In this document: one piece after another, positions 19,687 through 28,127 of the stretch
How positions within the stretch are numbered: the first letter of the stretch is position 1
How the letters are laid out: every line of letters begins with the position of its first letter
NCBI GenBank assembly: GCA_947371015.1
Contig: CANBNK010000005.1
Span: 24,075-88,074 of the forward strand
Length of the DNA: 64,000 nt
Source: Acetobacteraceae bacterium
Lineage (GTDB): Bacteria > Pseudomonadota > Alphaproteobacteria > Acetobacterales > Acetobacteraceae
Reading direction: 5' to 3'
The notes under the pieces: generated by a model
Databases searched by the model: none
Told to the model about the DNA's origin: nothing
Seen by the model: the letters and a program-made list of their open reading frames with translations, nothing else
Made by a program: the position numbers and the translations under genes

Positions 19687-20850
19687 CTAGCGCCCGTAGC
19701 GCGCGACGAAATCCTTGCGCACGGTGATGCCGAGGCCGGGCCGGTCCGGCACCTCGACGAAGCCGCCGCTGACCGGGAACTCTTCCTCGATCAGCTCGTG
19801 CAGCATGGGGTTGTGGCCCAGCGAGTATTCCAGGATGAACCCGGCGCTGGAACTCGCCGCCAGGTGCAGCCCCGCGGCGAAGGCCGGTGCGCCAGACCAC
19901 AGATGCGGCGCCAGGCGCAGGTTGAAGGCGCTGGCCAGCGCGCCGATCCGGACGCCTTCGGTGATACCACCGGCAATGGCCAGGTCCGGCTGCAGCACGT
20001 CCAGCGCGCGCAACTCGCACAACTCACGAAAATCGTGCCGGGTGAACTCGCTCTCGCCGCTGCTGATCGGCACGCTGCTGCTGCGGCGCACCTCGGCCTG
20101 GCCCTGCTTGTCGTCGGCCGAGACCGGTTCCTCGAACCAGAACAGGTCGCAATCCTCGACCATGCGGCAGAAGGCCTTGGCTTCCGCCACGGTCCAGGTG
20201 CCGTGCGCGTCGGCCATCAGCTTCACGTTTGGCCCCAGCGCGGCACGCGCCGCCCGCACCCGCGCGGCCGAAGCGGCCGGCGAGCCATCCATGATGCCGA
20301 CGCGCATCTTCACCGCGCCGAAGCCGCCCTTGTCGATATAGCCCTGCAACTGCGCGCCGATGCCTGCCGCATCGGCCCAGCCGCCGCTGGCATAGGCCGG
20401 CATCCGCGGCGCTCGCCGCCCACCCAGCAGCCGCCACACCGGCGCGTTCAGCGACTTGCCGAGGATGTCCCACAGCGCAATGTCCACGCCGGCGATGGCG
20501 CTGACGGACAAGCCACGCCGGCCGAGCGCCGGGAACACATGGCCTTCCGCAATGGCGAATCCCTGGCGGGGGAAGTTGTACATCACGTCCCACAACCGGC
20601 TGACGTCGCGCGGGTCCTGCCCCAGCAGCAGCGGCGCGAAGTCCTGGTTGATGATCGCGGCCAGCCCGGCGCATGACGCTGTGCTGGCCACGCCGGCCTT
20701 GGCCTCGCCCCATCCGGTAATGCCGGCATCGGTATCGATGCGCACGATCACACTATCAAAGCTCGGCTGCTTGCCGAAGTCGCTGAGGTGCTGGCGTTCG
20801 GCCGGAATCGGCACATGCACCCAGGTGCCGTGGACGGCGGTGATCTTCAT
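19687..20850 (-). CDS. enolase-superfamily enzyme, mandelate racemase / sugar-acid dehydratase subgroup
   Basis: 387 residues. The barrel carries K-x-R in AVKMRVG near residue 174, metal ligands Asp in LMADAHG, Glu in WFEEPV and Glu in SSGESEF, the Asp of LQPDLAIAGG and the catalytic His in LAPHLWSGA. A His-Asp dyad with K-x-R places it in the mandelate-racemase subgroup, which includes many sugar-acid and 2-hydroxyacid dehydratases. It shares four bases with the upstream dehydrogenase gene, so the pair probably acts on the same hydroxy-acid. It differs from the 16002 enzyme in subgroup, so the two are not duplicates. Confidence 0.92.
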   Translation of the reverse strand: MKITAVHGTWVHVPIPAERQHLSDFGKQPSFDSVIVRIDTDAGITGWGEAKAGVASTASCAGLAAIINQDFAPLLLGQDPRDVSRLWDVMYNFPRQGFAIAEGHVFPALGRRGLSVSAIAGVDIALWDILGKSLNAPVWRLLGGRRAPRMPAYASGGWADAAGIGAQLQGYIDKGGFGAVKMRVGIMDGSPAASAARVRAARAALGPNVKLMADAHGTWTVAEAKAFCRMVEDCDLFWFEEPVSADDKQGQAEVRRSSSVPISSGESEFTRHDFRELCELRALDVLQPDLAIAGGITEGVRIGALASAFNLRLAPHLWSGAPAFAAGLHLAASSSAGFILEYSLGHNPMLHELIEEEFPVSGGFVEVPDRPGLGITVRKDFVARYGR

Positions 20851-21842
20851 GGCCGCAGCCCCAGTTCAGCGCGGCGTGCCAGATGGCGTTCCCAGGCTTC
20901 CGGATTGATGAAGTTCATCGGCTTCTCCCCGCGCAGCACGCGCACCACTTCCTCGGCGCTGACCTGGCTCATTCGCGTCGCGCTCTCGCCGGAAATGCCG
21001 GCGCAATGCGGCGAAAGCACCACGTTCGGCAGCGCCCTCAGCGGATGATCCTCGGCCAACGGTTGCGCCGCGAACACATCCAGCGCCGCGCCGCCGATCC
21101 GCCCCTGCTGCAACGCCGCCACCAGCGCCGGCTCATCCACCGTGCCGCCACGCGAAACGTTGCACAGCCAGGCCCCCGGCTTCATCCGCGCGATCAACGC
21201 CGCCGAGGCCAAGCCGCGCGTCTCCGGCGTCAACGGGCAGGCCAGCACGACGAAGTCGCTTTCGCTGAACAGCCGTTCCAGCGTGGCATATGCGACGAAG
21301 CCTGGCAGCGCCTCCGGCCGGCGCTGATGCCCCAGCACCTGCATGCGGAAGCCATGATGCGCGATCTCCGCCAGCCGTGTGCCGATGGCGCCGACACCGA
21401 CGATGCCGATGGTGCGGCCGCGCAGCTCGAAGGCCCGCGCGCTCAGCGCCCGCGCCGGCAGCCAGCCCTCGCCGAGCAGCGTCGCGCTCATCGCCTGCGC
21501 GTTGCGGGAGGCCGCCAGCATCTGCGCCACGACGAACTCCGCCACTGCATCCGCATTGGCGCCGGGCACGTTGCTGACCACCACGCCCTGTGCAGTGCAA
21601 TCCTCCACCGGGATGAGGTCCACGCCCACGCCGTGGCGGGAGGCGATCAGCAGCTTCGGGCAACAACTCGCAAGGTCGGGCGGCAGCAACTGGCGCACCA
21701 CCACGGCATCGGCGTCCCGGCACAGCGCGCGCAGCTCATCGGCGCTCTGCGTGCCACCGCGGCCGACCACGATCTCCAGCCCCGCCGCCTGCAGCATCTG
21801 CATGCCCACGGGTTCCACCGGTTCGGTCAAGGCCACGCGCAT
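20847..21842 (-). CDS. D-isomer-specific 2-hydroxyacid dehydrogenase
   Basis: 331 residues. The NAD-binding segment is GIVGVGAIGTRLAE near residue 142, followed by the conserved Arg in NVSRGGTVDE, Glu in DVFAAQPLAEDHPL and the catalytic His in LSPHCAG. Such enzymes interconvert 2-keto and D-2-hydroxy acids in the cytoplasm. It is the first gene of a two-gene unit with the mandelate-racemase-type enzyme, overlapping it by ATGA. The upstream region is shared with the divergent amidase unit and contains a hairpin element. Confidence 0.92.
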   Translation of the reverse strand: MRVALTEPVEPVGMQMLQAAGLEIVVGRGGTQSADELRALCRDADAVVVRQLLPPDLASCCPKLLIASRHGVGVDLIPVEDCTAQGVVVSNVPGANADAVAEFVVAQMLAASRNAQAMSATLLGEGWLPARALSARAFELRGRTIGIVGVGAIGTRLAEIAHHGFRMQVLGHQRRPEALPGFVAYATLERLFSESDFVVLACPLTPETRGLASAALIARMKPGAWLCNVSRGGTVDEPALVAALQQGRIGGAALDVFAAQPLAEDHPLRALPNVVLSPHCAGISGESATRMSQVSAEEVVRVLRGEKPMNFINPEAWERHLARRAELGLRP

Positions 21843-21927
21843 CGAACATCCCCCGCTATTTTGTCGGCAGGCTGCCACGCGGCACGCGGCTTGCGAAGCC
21901 CCGGCACGCGGCACAGGATACCAGCGT

Positions 21928-21966
21928 CTGATCGGCCACGGCGTGACGCCGCAGGCCGTGAATCAG
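21928..21966. repeat. 39-nt REP-like hairpin element, copy 3 (plus orientation)
   Basis: The best-paired copy: CTGAT/ATCAG outer stem, CGGCC/GGCCG middle stem and CGGCG-TGA-CGCCG inner hairpin. It lies in the divergent spacer between the dehydrogenase and the small amidase-partner gene, about 40 bases before the latter start. Confidence 0.8.
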
Positions 21967-22007
21967 CCGCTCATACCGCGCCGTTGCACAGCCAAAGGGC
22001 AGACCAC

Positions 22008-22214
22008 ATGGAACACGATCTCGTCCAGCCGACCATGGAGGCGATACGTCGCTGGAGCGGGGTCGAATGCCCCAATCCCGCCGCCCGCCTCGGCCTTGCC
22101 GACATGGCCGGGCTGATCGCCGACATGGCGAAGCTGCGCGGCACGATGGTGTTCGAGGATGAGCCTTCCTCCTTCGAACTGGCGCTGCGCGACTGCAAGG
22201 AGCCGGGCAAGTGA
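22008..22214 (+). CDS. 68-residue protein coupled to an amidase, possible GatC/AtzG-like partner
   Basis: Starts MEHDLVQPTMEAIRRW and ends EPSSFELALRDCKEPGK. The stop overlaps the GTG start of the amidase by four bases (GTGA), which ties its translation to that gene. Shape and position resemble the small helical subunits GatC and AtzG that stabilise amidase-signature enzymes: two predicted helices, then an acidic extended tail (FEDEPSSFE). I do not recognise a direct sequence match, so the partner role is inference. Codon use is like the neighbours and the frame is closed on both sides, which supports a real gene. Confidence 0.65.
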   Translation: MEHDLVQPTMEAIRRWSGVECPNPAARLGLADMAGLIADMAKLRGTMVFEDEPSSFELALRDCKEPGK

Positions 22215-23620
22215 GCGACCTCGCCGAACTCTCGATGACCGAGGCCGCCGATGCCTTCGCCCGTGGCGAGGTCAAGGCCGAAGCGCTGGCGCGGGCCTGC
22301 CTGGCGCGGATCGACGCGCACAATGCCAAGCTGAACGTCACCGTCCGGCTGGACCGTGAAGCGGCGCTGGATGCCGCTTCCGCGGCCGACCATGCGCGCG
22401 CCATCGGCATTAACGCCGGAAAGCTGGGCGGCGTGCCGATGATGCACAAGGACATGTACTACCGTAAGGGCAAGGTCAGCACCTGCGGCAGCAAGATCCG
22501 CAAGAACTTCGTGGCCGACAAGACCGCGACCGTGCTGCTGAAGCTGGACGCCGCCGGCGCCATCGACATGGGCACGTTGAACATGGCGGAGTTCGCGCAG
22601 AACCCCACCGGGCATAACGCGCATTACGGCCACTGCCACAACCCCTGGAACCTGGACTACTGCACCGGCGGCTCCTCCTCCGGCTCAGGCTCGGGCGTTG
22701 CCGGCCGGCTGTTCTACGCGGCGTTGGGCAGTGATACCGGCGGCTCCATCCGGCTGCCGGCCAGCATCTGCGGCGTCACCGGGCTGAAGGCGACGCAGAC
22801 CCGCGTTTCCCGCCACGGCGTCATGCCGCTCTCCTTCAGCGCCGACAATGTCGGCCCGCTGGTCCGCACCGCGAAGGATGCCGCGCGCTTCCTCGCCATC
22901 ACCGCTGGCCACGACCCCCACGACGCCACCAGCGCGCCGGAGCCGGTGCCGGACTACGAGGCCGCCTTGACCGGCGACATCCGTGGCATGCGGATTGCGG
23001 TGTGCAGCACCTACTTCCTGGACGGCGCCGATGCGCCGGTGCTGGCCGCGTTCGAGGCCGCGCTGCAGGTGCTGAAGGACCGCGGCGCCACGGTGGACTA
23101 CGTCGCCGCGCCCAGCATGCCCGCCATTGCGACCTATGTGTCCGTGCTCAGCCGGGTGGAGGGCGCCGCGATCCATGCCAACTGGATGCGCGACGTACCG
23201 CAGGACTATGCCATCCACCTGAATGCCCGGCTGTTCGGCGGCTACGCCATGCCGGGGCATTACTATGTGGAGGCATTGGCGCGCCGTGGGCCGCTGTTGA
23301 AGCAGTTCGTCGCGGAAACGCTGACCGGCTACGACCTGGTGGCGACACCGACGGTGAAGACCCGCGTGCCGACGCTGGCGGAAACCGATATCGACGAGAA
23401 CCCGGCGAACTGGTCGCGCTTCATGGCGGTTTCCGCCAATACGCGGCCGTTCAACTACCTGGGGCTGCCGACCATCAGCATTCCCTGCGGCTTCGATGAC
23501 CGCGGCCTGCCGGTCGGCCTGCAACTCGCCGGCCGGCCCTTTGCGGAAAGCACGGTGCTGAAGGCGTCGGACGCCTATCAGCGCGCGACCGACTGGCATC
23601 GCCGCTCGCCGCTGATGTAG
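22211..23620 (+). CDS. amidase-signature family hydrolase (GatA/AtzE-like)
   Basis: 469 residues from a GTG that overlaps the upstream small gene. The triad is complete: Lys80 in MMHKDMYY, cis-Ser in TGGSSSGSGSG near residue 156 and Ser179 in GSDTGGSIRLPA. Length and the full N-terminal helical region match GatA/AtzE-type amidases. A lone GatA is unlikely because GatB is absent and the coupled small protein is not a clear GatC. It is the only amidase of the three in the window with a dedicated small partner, so substrate and assembly probably differ from the other two. Confidence 0.93.
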   Translation: MSDLAELSMTEAADAFARGEVKAEALARACLARIDAHNAKLNVTVRLDREAALDAASAADHARAIGINAGKLGGVPMMHKDMYYRKGKVSTCGSKIRKNFVADKTATVLLKLDAAGAIDMGTLNMAEFAQNPTGHNAHYGHCHNPWNLDYCTGGSSSGSGSGVAGRLFYAALGSDTGGSIRLPASICGVTGLKATQTRVSRHGVMPLSFSADNVGPLVRTAKDAARFLAITAGHDPHDATSAPEPVPDYEAALTGDIRGMRIAVCSTYFLDGADAPVLAAFEAALQVLKDRGATVDYVAAPSMPAIATYVSVLSRVEGAAIHANWMRDVPQDYAIHLNARLFGGYAMPGHYYVEALARRGPLLKQFVAETLTGYDLVATPTVKTRVPTLAETDIDENPANWSRFMAVSANTRPFNYLGLPTISIPCGFDDRGLPVGLQLAGRPFAESTVLKASDAYQRATDWHRRSPLM

Positions 23621-23628
23621 CCAGCAAG

Positions 23629-23657
23629 CGCGGCGCGGCGACCCCGCTGCGCCGCGC
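23629..23657 (+). terminator. GC-rich hairpin after the amidase gene
   Basis: GCGCGGCG at 23629-23636 pairs with CGCCGCGC at 23650-23657 just past the amidase stop. There is no T-run, so it may be a transcript-end hairpin rather than a true intrinsic terminator. Confidence 0.4.
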
Positions 23658-23658
23658 C

Positions 23659-23720
23659 TGCGCTACCCGCGCCCCTCTTCCATGCGCTATCCGCGCCCCG
23701 CTACCATGCGCTACCCGCGC
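23659..23720. repeat. 24-bp tandem repeat, about 2.6 copies
   Basis: Units begin TGCGCTAYCCGCGCCCC and end CTWCCA, at 23659, 23683 and 23707 (partial). The last copy runs into the 3' end of the convergent ThDP-enzyme gene, where it encodes the terminal Ala-Leu-Arg-Gly and the stop. Confidence 0.8.
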
Positions 23721-25366
23721 AATGCCTTGATCTGCGCCGGGTAGCTGCCGGGGTCCACCAGCACATCCACCAGCGCCGGCCCGCCATGGGCCAGTGCCTG
23801 GTCCAGGGCGGCACGGTAGCCGGCGGCATCGCGTGCCCGCAGCCCCAGCCCGCCGCAGCCCTGCATGATCGCGGCGAAATCCACCTCAGGCCACCCCAGC
23901 GACCCGTGGGGCATGTCGCGCTGTTCCTTCTTGATGTCGATCAGGCTCAGCGTGGCGTCGTTGAACACCACCACGACCATGTTGACGCCCAGCGCGCAGG
24001 CGGTGGCCAACTCGCCCAGGCACATCAGCAGGCCGCCATCCCCGGTGAAGGCCACGGCGCCCCGCGCCGGGTCGTACAGCGCGGCCCCGATGGCGGCCGG
24101 CAGCGCATAGCCCATGCTGGCCAGGCCATTGCTGATCAGCAGGTCGCCGGGCAGTTCGGCCTGCCAGAAGCTGGTGCAGGGGAACATGTGCGCGCCGGCA
24201 TCCACGCCGATGCGCGGGTGCCGCTCGGCGCGGCGGCAGGCGGCCTGCGCCAATTCCACCACCTCGGTCGGGGAAAGCCCGGCATTGCCACCGGCCCGGT
24301 TGCGCAGGCTGCCGGCCCAGGCGCCCCGGGCGGCGGCGATCTCGGTGGCCTCCCAGGCGCTCGGCGTGGCGCCGGCGGCCAGGGCGCCCAGCACCGGCAC
24401 CAGCGGGCCGTACAGCGCCACTGCTGGGCTGTGGTAATGCACTGGCCGGGGCGCGGTGCCAATCTCCAGCACCGGCGCGGCGTAGCGCCAGGGCTGCGCG
24501 AAGAACTCCACGGGGTCGGCGCCCACCAGCAGGATCAGGTCCGCCTGGCGCAGCAGCGCCGCCTCCGCATGGCTGGCGGTGAACACGCCGCCGAATAGCG
24601 GGTGCTGGTCCGGGATTGCGCCCTTGGCCTTGTAGGTCACCAGCGCCGGGCAGCCCAACGCTTCCGCCAGCGCGCGCACCGCGTCGGCCGCGGCGCCGCG
24701 CACCTCCAGCCCCGCGACCAGCACCGGCCGACGGGCGCTGGCCAGCAGTGCCCGCGCCGCCGTCAAATCAGGCAGGGCCGGGGCGCCGGCCGTCGCCACC
24801 ACAGGCAGCCGTGCGGCGGGCGCCTTGGCCACCTTGCCGCTCAACTCCAGCAGCACCGGCCCGCGCGGCTCGGCCATGGCTGTAGCCAGCAGCATCGCGG
24901 TCATCGCGCCAGCGGCGGCTTCCGGCTCCAGCGCCTGGGCCACCGCCTTGACCACCGGTCGCAGCAGCGCCGCGTGGTCCACGTACTGGTGGTTGGCATA
25001 GGCGCGTTCGGTGGGGCCAAAGCCGTCGGCCAGCAGCAGCACCGGGTTGCGTTCCAGGCTGGCGATCGCCATGCCGTTCACCGCATTGGCTACGCCGGGC
25101 CCGCGGGTGACCACCACCGCGGTCGGCGCGCCGCTCACTTCGGCTTCGGCCGCGGCCATCACCACGGCGGCGGTCTCCTGCCGGGCCAGGATGAAGGCGA
25201 TGCCCTCCGCCTTGAACGCTGCGATCAGGTCCAGGCTGCTGCCGCCACCGGGTACGCCATAGGCCCGGGTGACACCCGCCGCCTTCATCGCCCGCGCCAC
25301 CGCGCCGGCCCCAGTCAGTTTCTGGGTCAGTCCCGGGGTCCGTCCCTCGGCCAATTCCTGCGTCAT
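23711..25366 (-). CDS. thiamine-diphosphate enzyme, acetolactate-synthase-like
   Basis: 551 residues from MTQELAEG; a GTG/ATG extension upstream lacks family similarity. The N-terminal PYR domain has GVPGGGSSLDL and the cofactor-activating Glu in ILARQETAAVV near residue 65. The C-terminal PP domain has the ThDP signature from FTGDGGLLM to VVVFNDATLSLI near residues 435-465. The middle Rossmann domain lacks an obvious FAD-specific mark. Members decarboxylate 2-keto acids or join them. There is no small regulatory subunit next to it, so a catabolic rather than branched-chain biosynthetic role is likely. Confidence 0.88.
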   Translation of the reverse strand: MTQELAEGRTPGLTQKLTGAGAVARAMKAAGVTRAYGVPGGGSSLDLIAAFKAEGIAFILARQETAAVVMAAAEAEVSGAPTAVVVTRGPGVANAVNGMAIASLERNPVLLLADGFGPTERAYANHQYVDHAALLRPVVKAVAQALEPEAAAGAMTAMLLATAMAEPRGPVLLELSGKVAKAPAARLPVVATAGAPALPDLTAARALLASARRPVLVAGLEVRGAAADAVRALAEALGCPALVTYKAKGAIPDQHPLFGGVFTASHAEAALLRQADLILLVGADPVEFFAQPWRYAAPVLEIGTAPRPVHYHSPAVALYGPLVPVLGALAAGATPSAWEATEIAAARGAWAGSLRNRAGGNAGLSPTEVVELAQAACRRAERHPRIGVDAGAHMFPCTSFWQAELPGDLLISNGLASMGYALPAAIGAALYDPARGAVAFTGDGGLLMCLGELATACALGVNMVVVVFNDATLSLIDIKKEQRDMPHGSLGWPEVDFAAIMQGCGGLGLRARDAAGYRAALDQALAHGGPALVDVLVDPGSYPAQIKALRG

Positions 25367-25626
25367 CTCCGCCCCATCAAACCTTGTCAGTCCGGCAGCA
25401 TAGGCGGCGCCGGCGCGCCGTCCATGGGGTGCGGCGTGGGCAGGAATTGGCCGGCCGCCCATAAAATGAGCATCAGCGGTGCCGTTTGGTACCGAATCCG
25501 CCGCATCTCGGCTTGCCTTCCGGGCGGCTACCGTGATGCCCTACGAGCACGGCCGAACGCCTGACACGTGCCTGCTCACCGCCCCGTCACCGCTCCCCCA
25601 GGGGGCCAAGGGAAGACCGACCGACA

Positions 25627-27111
25627 GTGGCCATCACGCCTGCCGCCTATGACGAAATGAACGGCCTGGCCGGCCAGATCGCAGCCAGCCCCGCTTATGC
25701 GGAAATCCAGCGCTGGCTGGCCGCGACCCCGCAGGAGGAACTGGCGCGCAAGCGCGGCGAGGCGGAGCACCTGTTCCGCCGCATCGGCATCACCTTCGCG
25801 GTATATGGCGAGGGCGGCGACCCCGAGCGGTTGATCCCCTTCGACATCATCCCCCGGATCATGGCGCAGGCCGAATGGCAGCGCCTGGCGACCGGGCTGA
25901 CCCAGCGGGTCAAGGCGCTCAACGCCTTCCTGGCCGATGTCTATGGCAGCCAGGAGATCATCCGCGCCGGCAAGATCCCCAAGGCCCTGGTGCTGGAGAA
26001 TGAGGCGCTGCGGCCGATCATGGCCGGCTTCAAGCCGCCCGGCGGTATCTACACCCACATCTCCGGCATCGACCTGGTCCGCACCGGGCCGGACAAGTTC
26101 TACGTGCTGGAGGATAACTGCCGCACGCCCTCAGGCGTTTCCTACATGCTGGAAAACCGCGAGGCGATGCTGCGGCTGTTCCCGCGGCTGTGCCACCGCC
26201 ACCGCATCGCGCCGGTCTCCCGCTACCCCGAGGAGCTGCTGACCACGCTGAAGGAGGCCGCGCCGCCGAACTGCCCGGGCGAGCCGAACGTGGTGCTGCT
26301 GACCCCCGGCCCGTTCAACAGCGCCTACTACGAACATTGCTTCCTGGCCGACGAGATGGGCATCGAGGTGGTCGAGGGCGGCGACCTGGTGGTGCAGGAC
26401 AAGCGCGTCTTCATGCGCACCACCGCCGGACCGAAGCGGGTGGACGTGATCTATCGCCGCATCGATGACGAGTTCCTCGACCCCACGGTGTTCCGCGAGG
26501 ATAGCCTGGTCGGCGTGCCCGGCCTGATGGGGGCCTACCTGGCCGGCAATGTCGCGCTGGCGAATGCGCCGGGCGGCGGCATCGCCGATGACAAGGCGAT
26601 CTACCCCTATGTGCCGGACATGGTGCGGTTCTACCTGGGGGAAGAGCCGCTGATCGCCAACGTGCCGACCTACCTCTGCGAGCGCGACGACGACCGCAAG
26701 TATGTGCTGGAGCACCTGGATGAGCTGGTGGTGAAGCTGTGCAAGGGCAGCGGCGGCTACGGCATGCTGGTCGGCCCGCACGCCACCGCGGCGGAACGCG
26801 CCGACTTCGCCGCCCGCATCAGGGCCAGGCCAGCGGACTACATCGCCCAGCCGACGCTGGCGCTCTCCACCTGCCCGACGCTGGTGGATAGGGGCGTGGC
26901 GCCGCGGCATGTGGACCTTCGCCCATTCGTGCTCTCGGGCAAGGAAGTCCGCATCGTGCCGGGCGGGCTGACCCGCGTGGCGCTGCGTGACGGCAGCCTG
27001 GTGGTCAACAGCAGCCAGGGCGGTGGCACCAAGGATACCTGGGTGCTGGAAGGCGAGGGACCGCTGGAAGCCATGCCGGAAACCCAGACCCAGTCGCAGG
27101 AGCAGCGCTGA
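25627..27111 (+). CDS. circularly permuted ATP-grasp protein
   Basis: 494 residues from a GTG. Family marks include AYDEMNGLAG near the start, IPFDIIPRIM, the KALVLENEALRPIM segment, ISGIDLVRTGPDKFYVLEDN, and KGSGGYGMLVGP for the permuted ATP-binding lobe. These enzymes are predicted to form amide or peptide bonds. The gene is coupled through TGATG to an alpha-E gene, the standard partner. In many bacteria a transglutaminase-like protease and a proteasome-like hydrolase follow; neither is here. The reaction is not established. Confidence 0.9.
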   Translation: MAITPAAYDEMNGLAGQIAASPAYAEIQRWLAATPQEELARKRGEAEHLFRRIGITFAVYGEGGDPERLIPFDIIPRIMAQAEWQRLATGLTQRVKALNAFLADVYGSQEIIRAGKIPKALVLENEALRPIMAGFKPPGGIYTHISGIDLVRTGPDKFYVLEDNCRTPSGVSYMLENREAMLRLFPRLCHRHRIAPVSRYPEELLTTLKEAAPPNCPGEPNVVLLTPGPFNSAYYEHCFLADEMGIEVVEGGDLVVQDKRVFMRTTAGPKRVDVIYRRIDDEFLDPTVFREDSLVGVPGLMGAYLAGNVALANAPGGGIADDKAIYPYVPDMVRFYLGEEPLIANVPTYLCERDDDRKYVLEHLDELVVKLCKGSGGYGMLVGPHATAAERADFAARIRARPADYIAQPTLALSTCPTLVDRGVAPRHVDLRPFVLSGKEVRIVPGGLTRVALRDGSLVVNSSQGGGTKDTWVLEGEGPLEAMPETQTQSQEQR

Positions 27112-28049
27112 TGCTGAGCCGCACCGCCGACTGCCTGTTCTGGCTCGCGCGCTACATGGAGCGCGCGGGCAACATCGCCCGCGGCCTGGAGGTCGCCTCC
27201 CGCATGGCCAGCGTCGCCGGCGACGAAGCCGGCGAGGAAGAGGTCTGGCGCAGCCTGCTGGTCGCCGCCGGCTGCGACGAGGGCTTCTTCGAAAAGCAGG
27301 ACCGCGCCACTCAGGACAAGGTGGTCCACTGGCTGGTCTTCGACCAGGAAAACAACTCGGCCATCGCCTCCTGCCTGGCCGCCGCGCGCAGCAACGCCCG
27401 CAGCGTCCGCACCGCGCTGACCGTGGCCATGTGGTCCAGCCTGAACGACACCTGGAACGAGCTGAGGGCCAAATCGGTCGAGGCGATTGAGGGCGAGAAG
27501 CTGCCCGGCTTCCTGGAATGGATCCGTGAGCGGGTGCTGCTGTTCAACGGCGCGGCGCACGACACCATGCTGCGCGACGAAGCCTGGCGCTTCGTCCACC
27601 TCGGCACCATGCTGGAACGCGCCGACTGCACCGCCCGCCTGCTGGACGTGCGGCATGAGATACTGGCGCCGGAAACCGATGGCGCCGTGGCCCATGCCCA
27701 GTGGCAGGCGCTGCTGCGCTCCGTTTCCGCCGGTCGGGCCTATCAGTGGGTGTATCGCGACCGGCTGCAGCCGCGGAAGATCGCGGAGCTGCTGATCCTG
27801 CGGCCAGAATTGCCGCGCAGCCTGATGGCCTGCCATTCGGAGGTGGCCAAGACGCTGGAGGCCATTGCCAAGGGGCAGGGCGGCCGCAGCGGCGAATGCC
27901 ACCGCCTGGCCGGAGAGATGCAGGCCAAGCTGAATTTCGGCCGCATCGACAGCATCCTCTCCGGCGGCCTGCACGAGTTCCTGACCGAACTGATCGAACA
28001 TACCGGCCGCCTGGGTACTGAGATCGAGGCCTTCTACATCCGAGCCTGA
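27111..28049 (+). CDS. alpha-E domain protein (DUF403)
   Basis: 312 residues, almost wholly helical. It starts MLSRTADCLFWLARYMERAGN, a hallmark (quoted as MLSRTADCLFWLARYMERAG), and has the LIEHTGRLGTEIEAFYIR-type ending (LIEHTGRLGTE). The family always occurs beside circularly permuted ATP-grasp proteins and is thought to assist them, perhaps as a substrate or scaffold. Its start shares a base with the ATP-grasp stop. The next gene begins 78 bases on with its own ribosome-binding site, so the pair may be its own unit. Confidence 0.9.
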   Translation: MLSRTADCLFWLARYMERAGNIARGLEVASRMASVAGDEAGEEEVWRSLLVAAGCDEGFFEKQDRATQDKVVHWLVFDQENNSAIASCLAAARSNARSVRTALTVAMWSSLNDTWNELRAKSVEAIEGEKLPGFLEWIRERVLLFNGAAHDTMLRDEAWRFVHLGTMLERADCTARLLDVRHEILAPETDGAVAHAQWQALLRSVSAGRAYQWVYRDRLQPRKIAELLILRPELPRSLMACHSEVAKTLEAIAKGQGGRSGECHRLAGEMQAKLNFGRIDSILSGGLHEFLTELIEHTGRLGTEIEAFYIRA

Positions 28050-28127
28050 CCCAAGGGGCCCGAGCCGGCCCTTCACTTCCGCCGCAAGCGGTGCATATTC
28101 CCGCCATAACAGGGCGGAGACGTGGGC

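Noticed and set aside
20883..21842. Long open frame opposite the 2-hydroxyacid dehydrogenase gene
   Set aside because: High GC keeps antisense frames open; composition is Arg/His/Gln-rich with no family character. Only its last 68 codons, after 22008, form a plausible gene.
22211..23620. GatA of the tRNA-dependent amidotransferase
   Set aside because: No GatB and no clear GatC nearby; the paired small protein does not match GatC.
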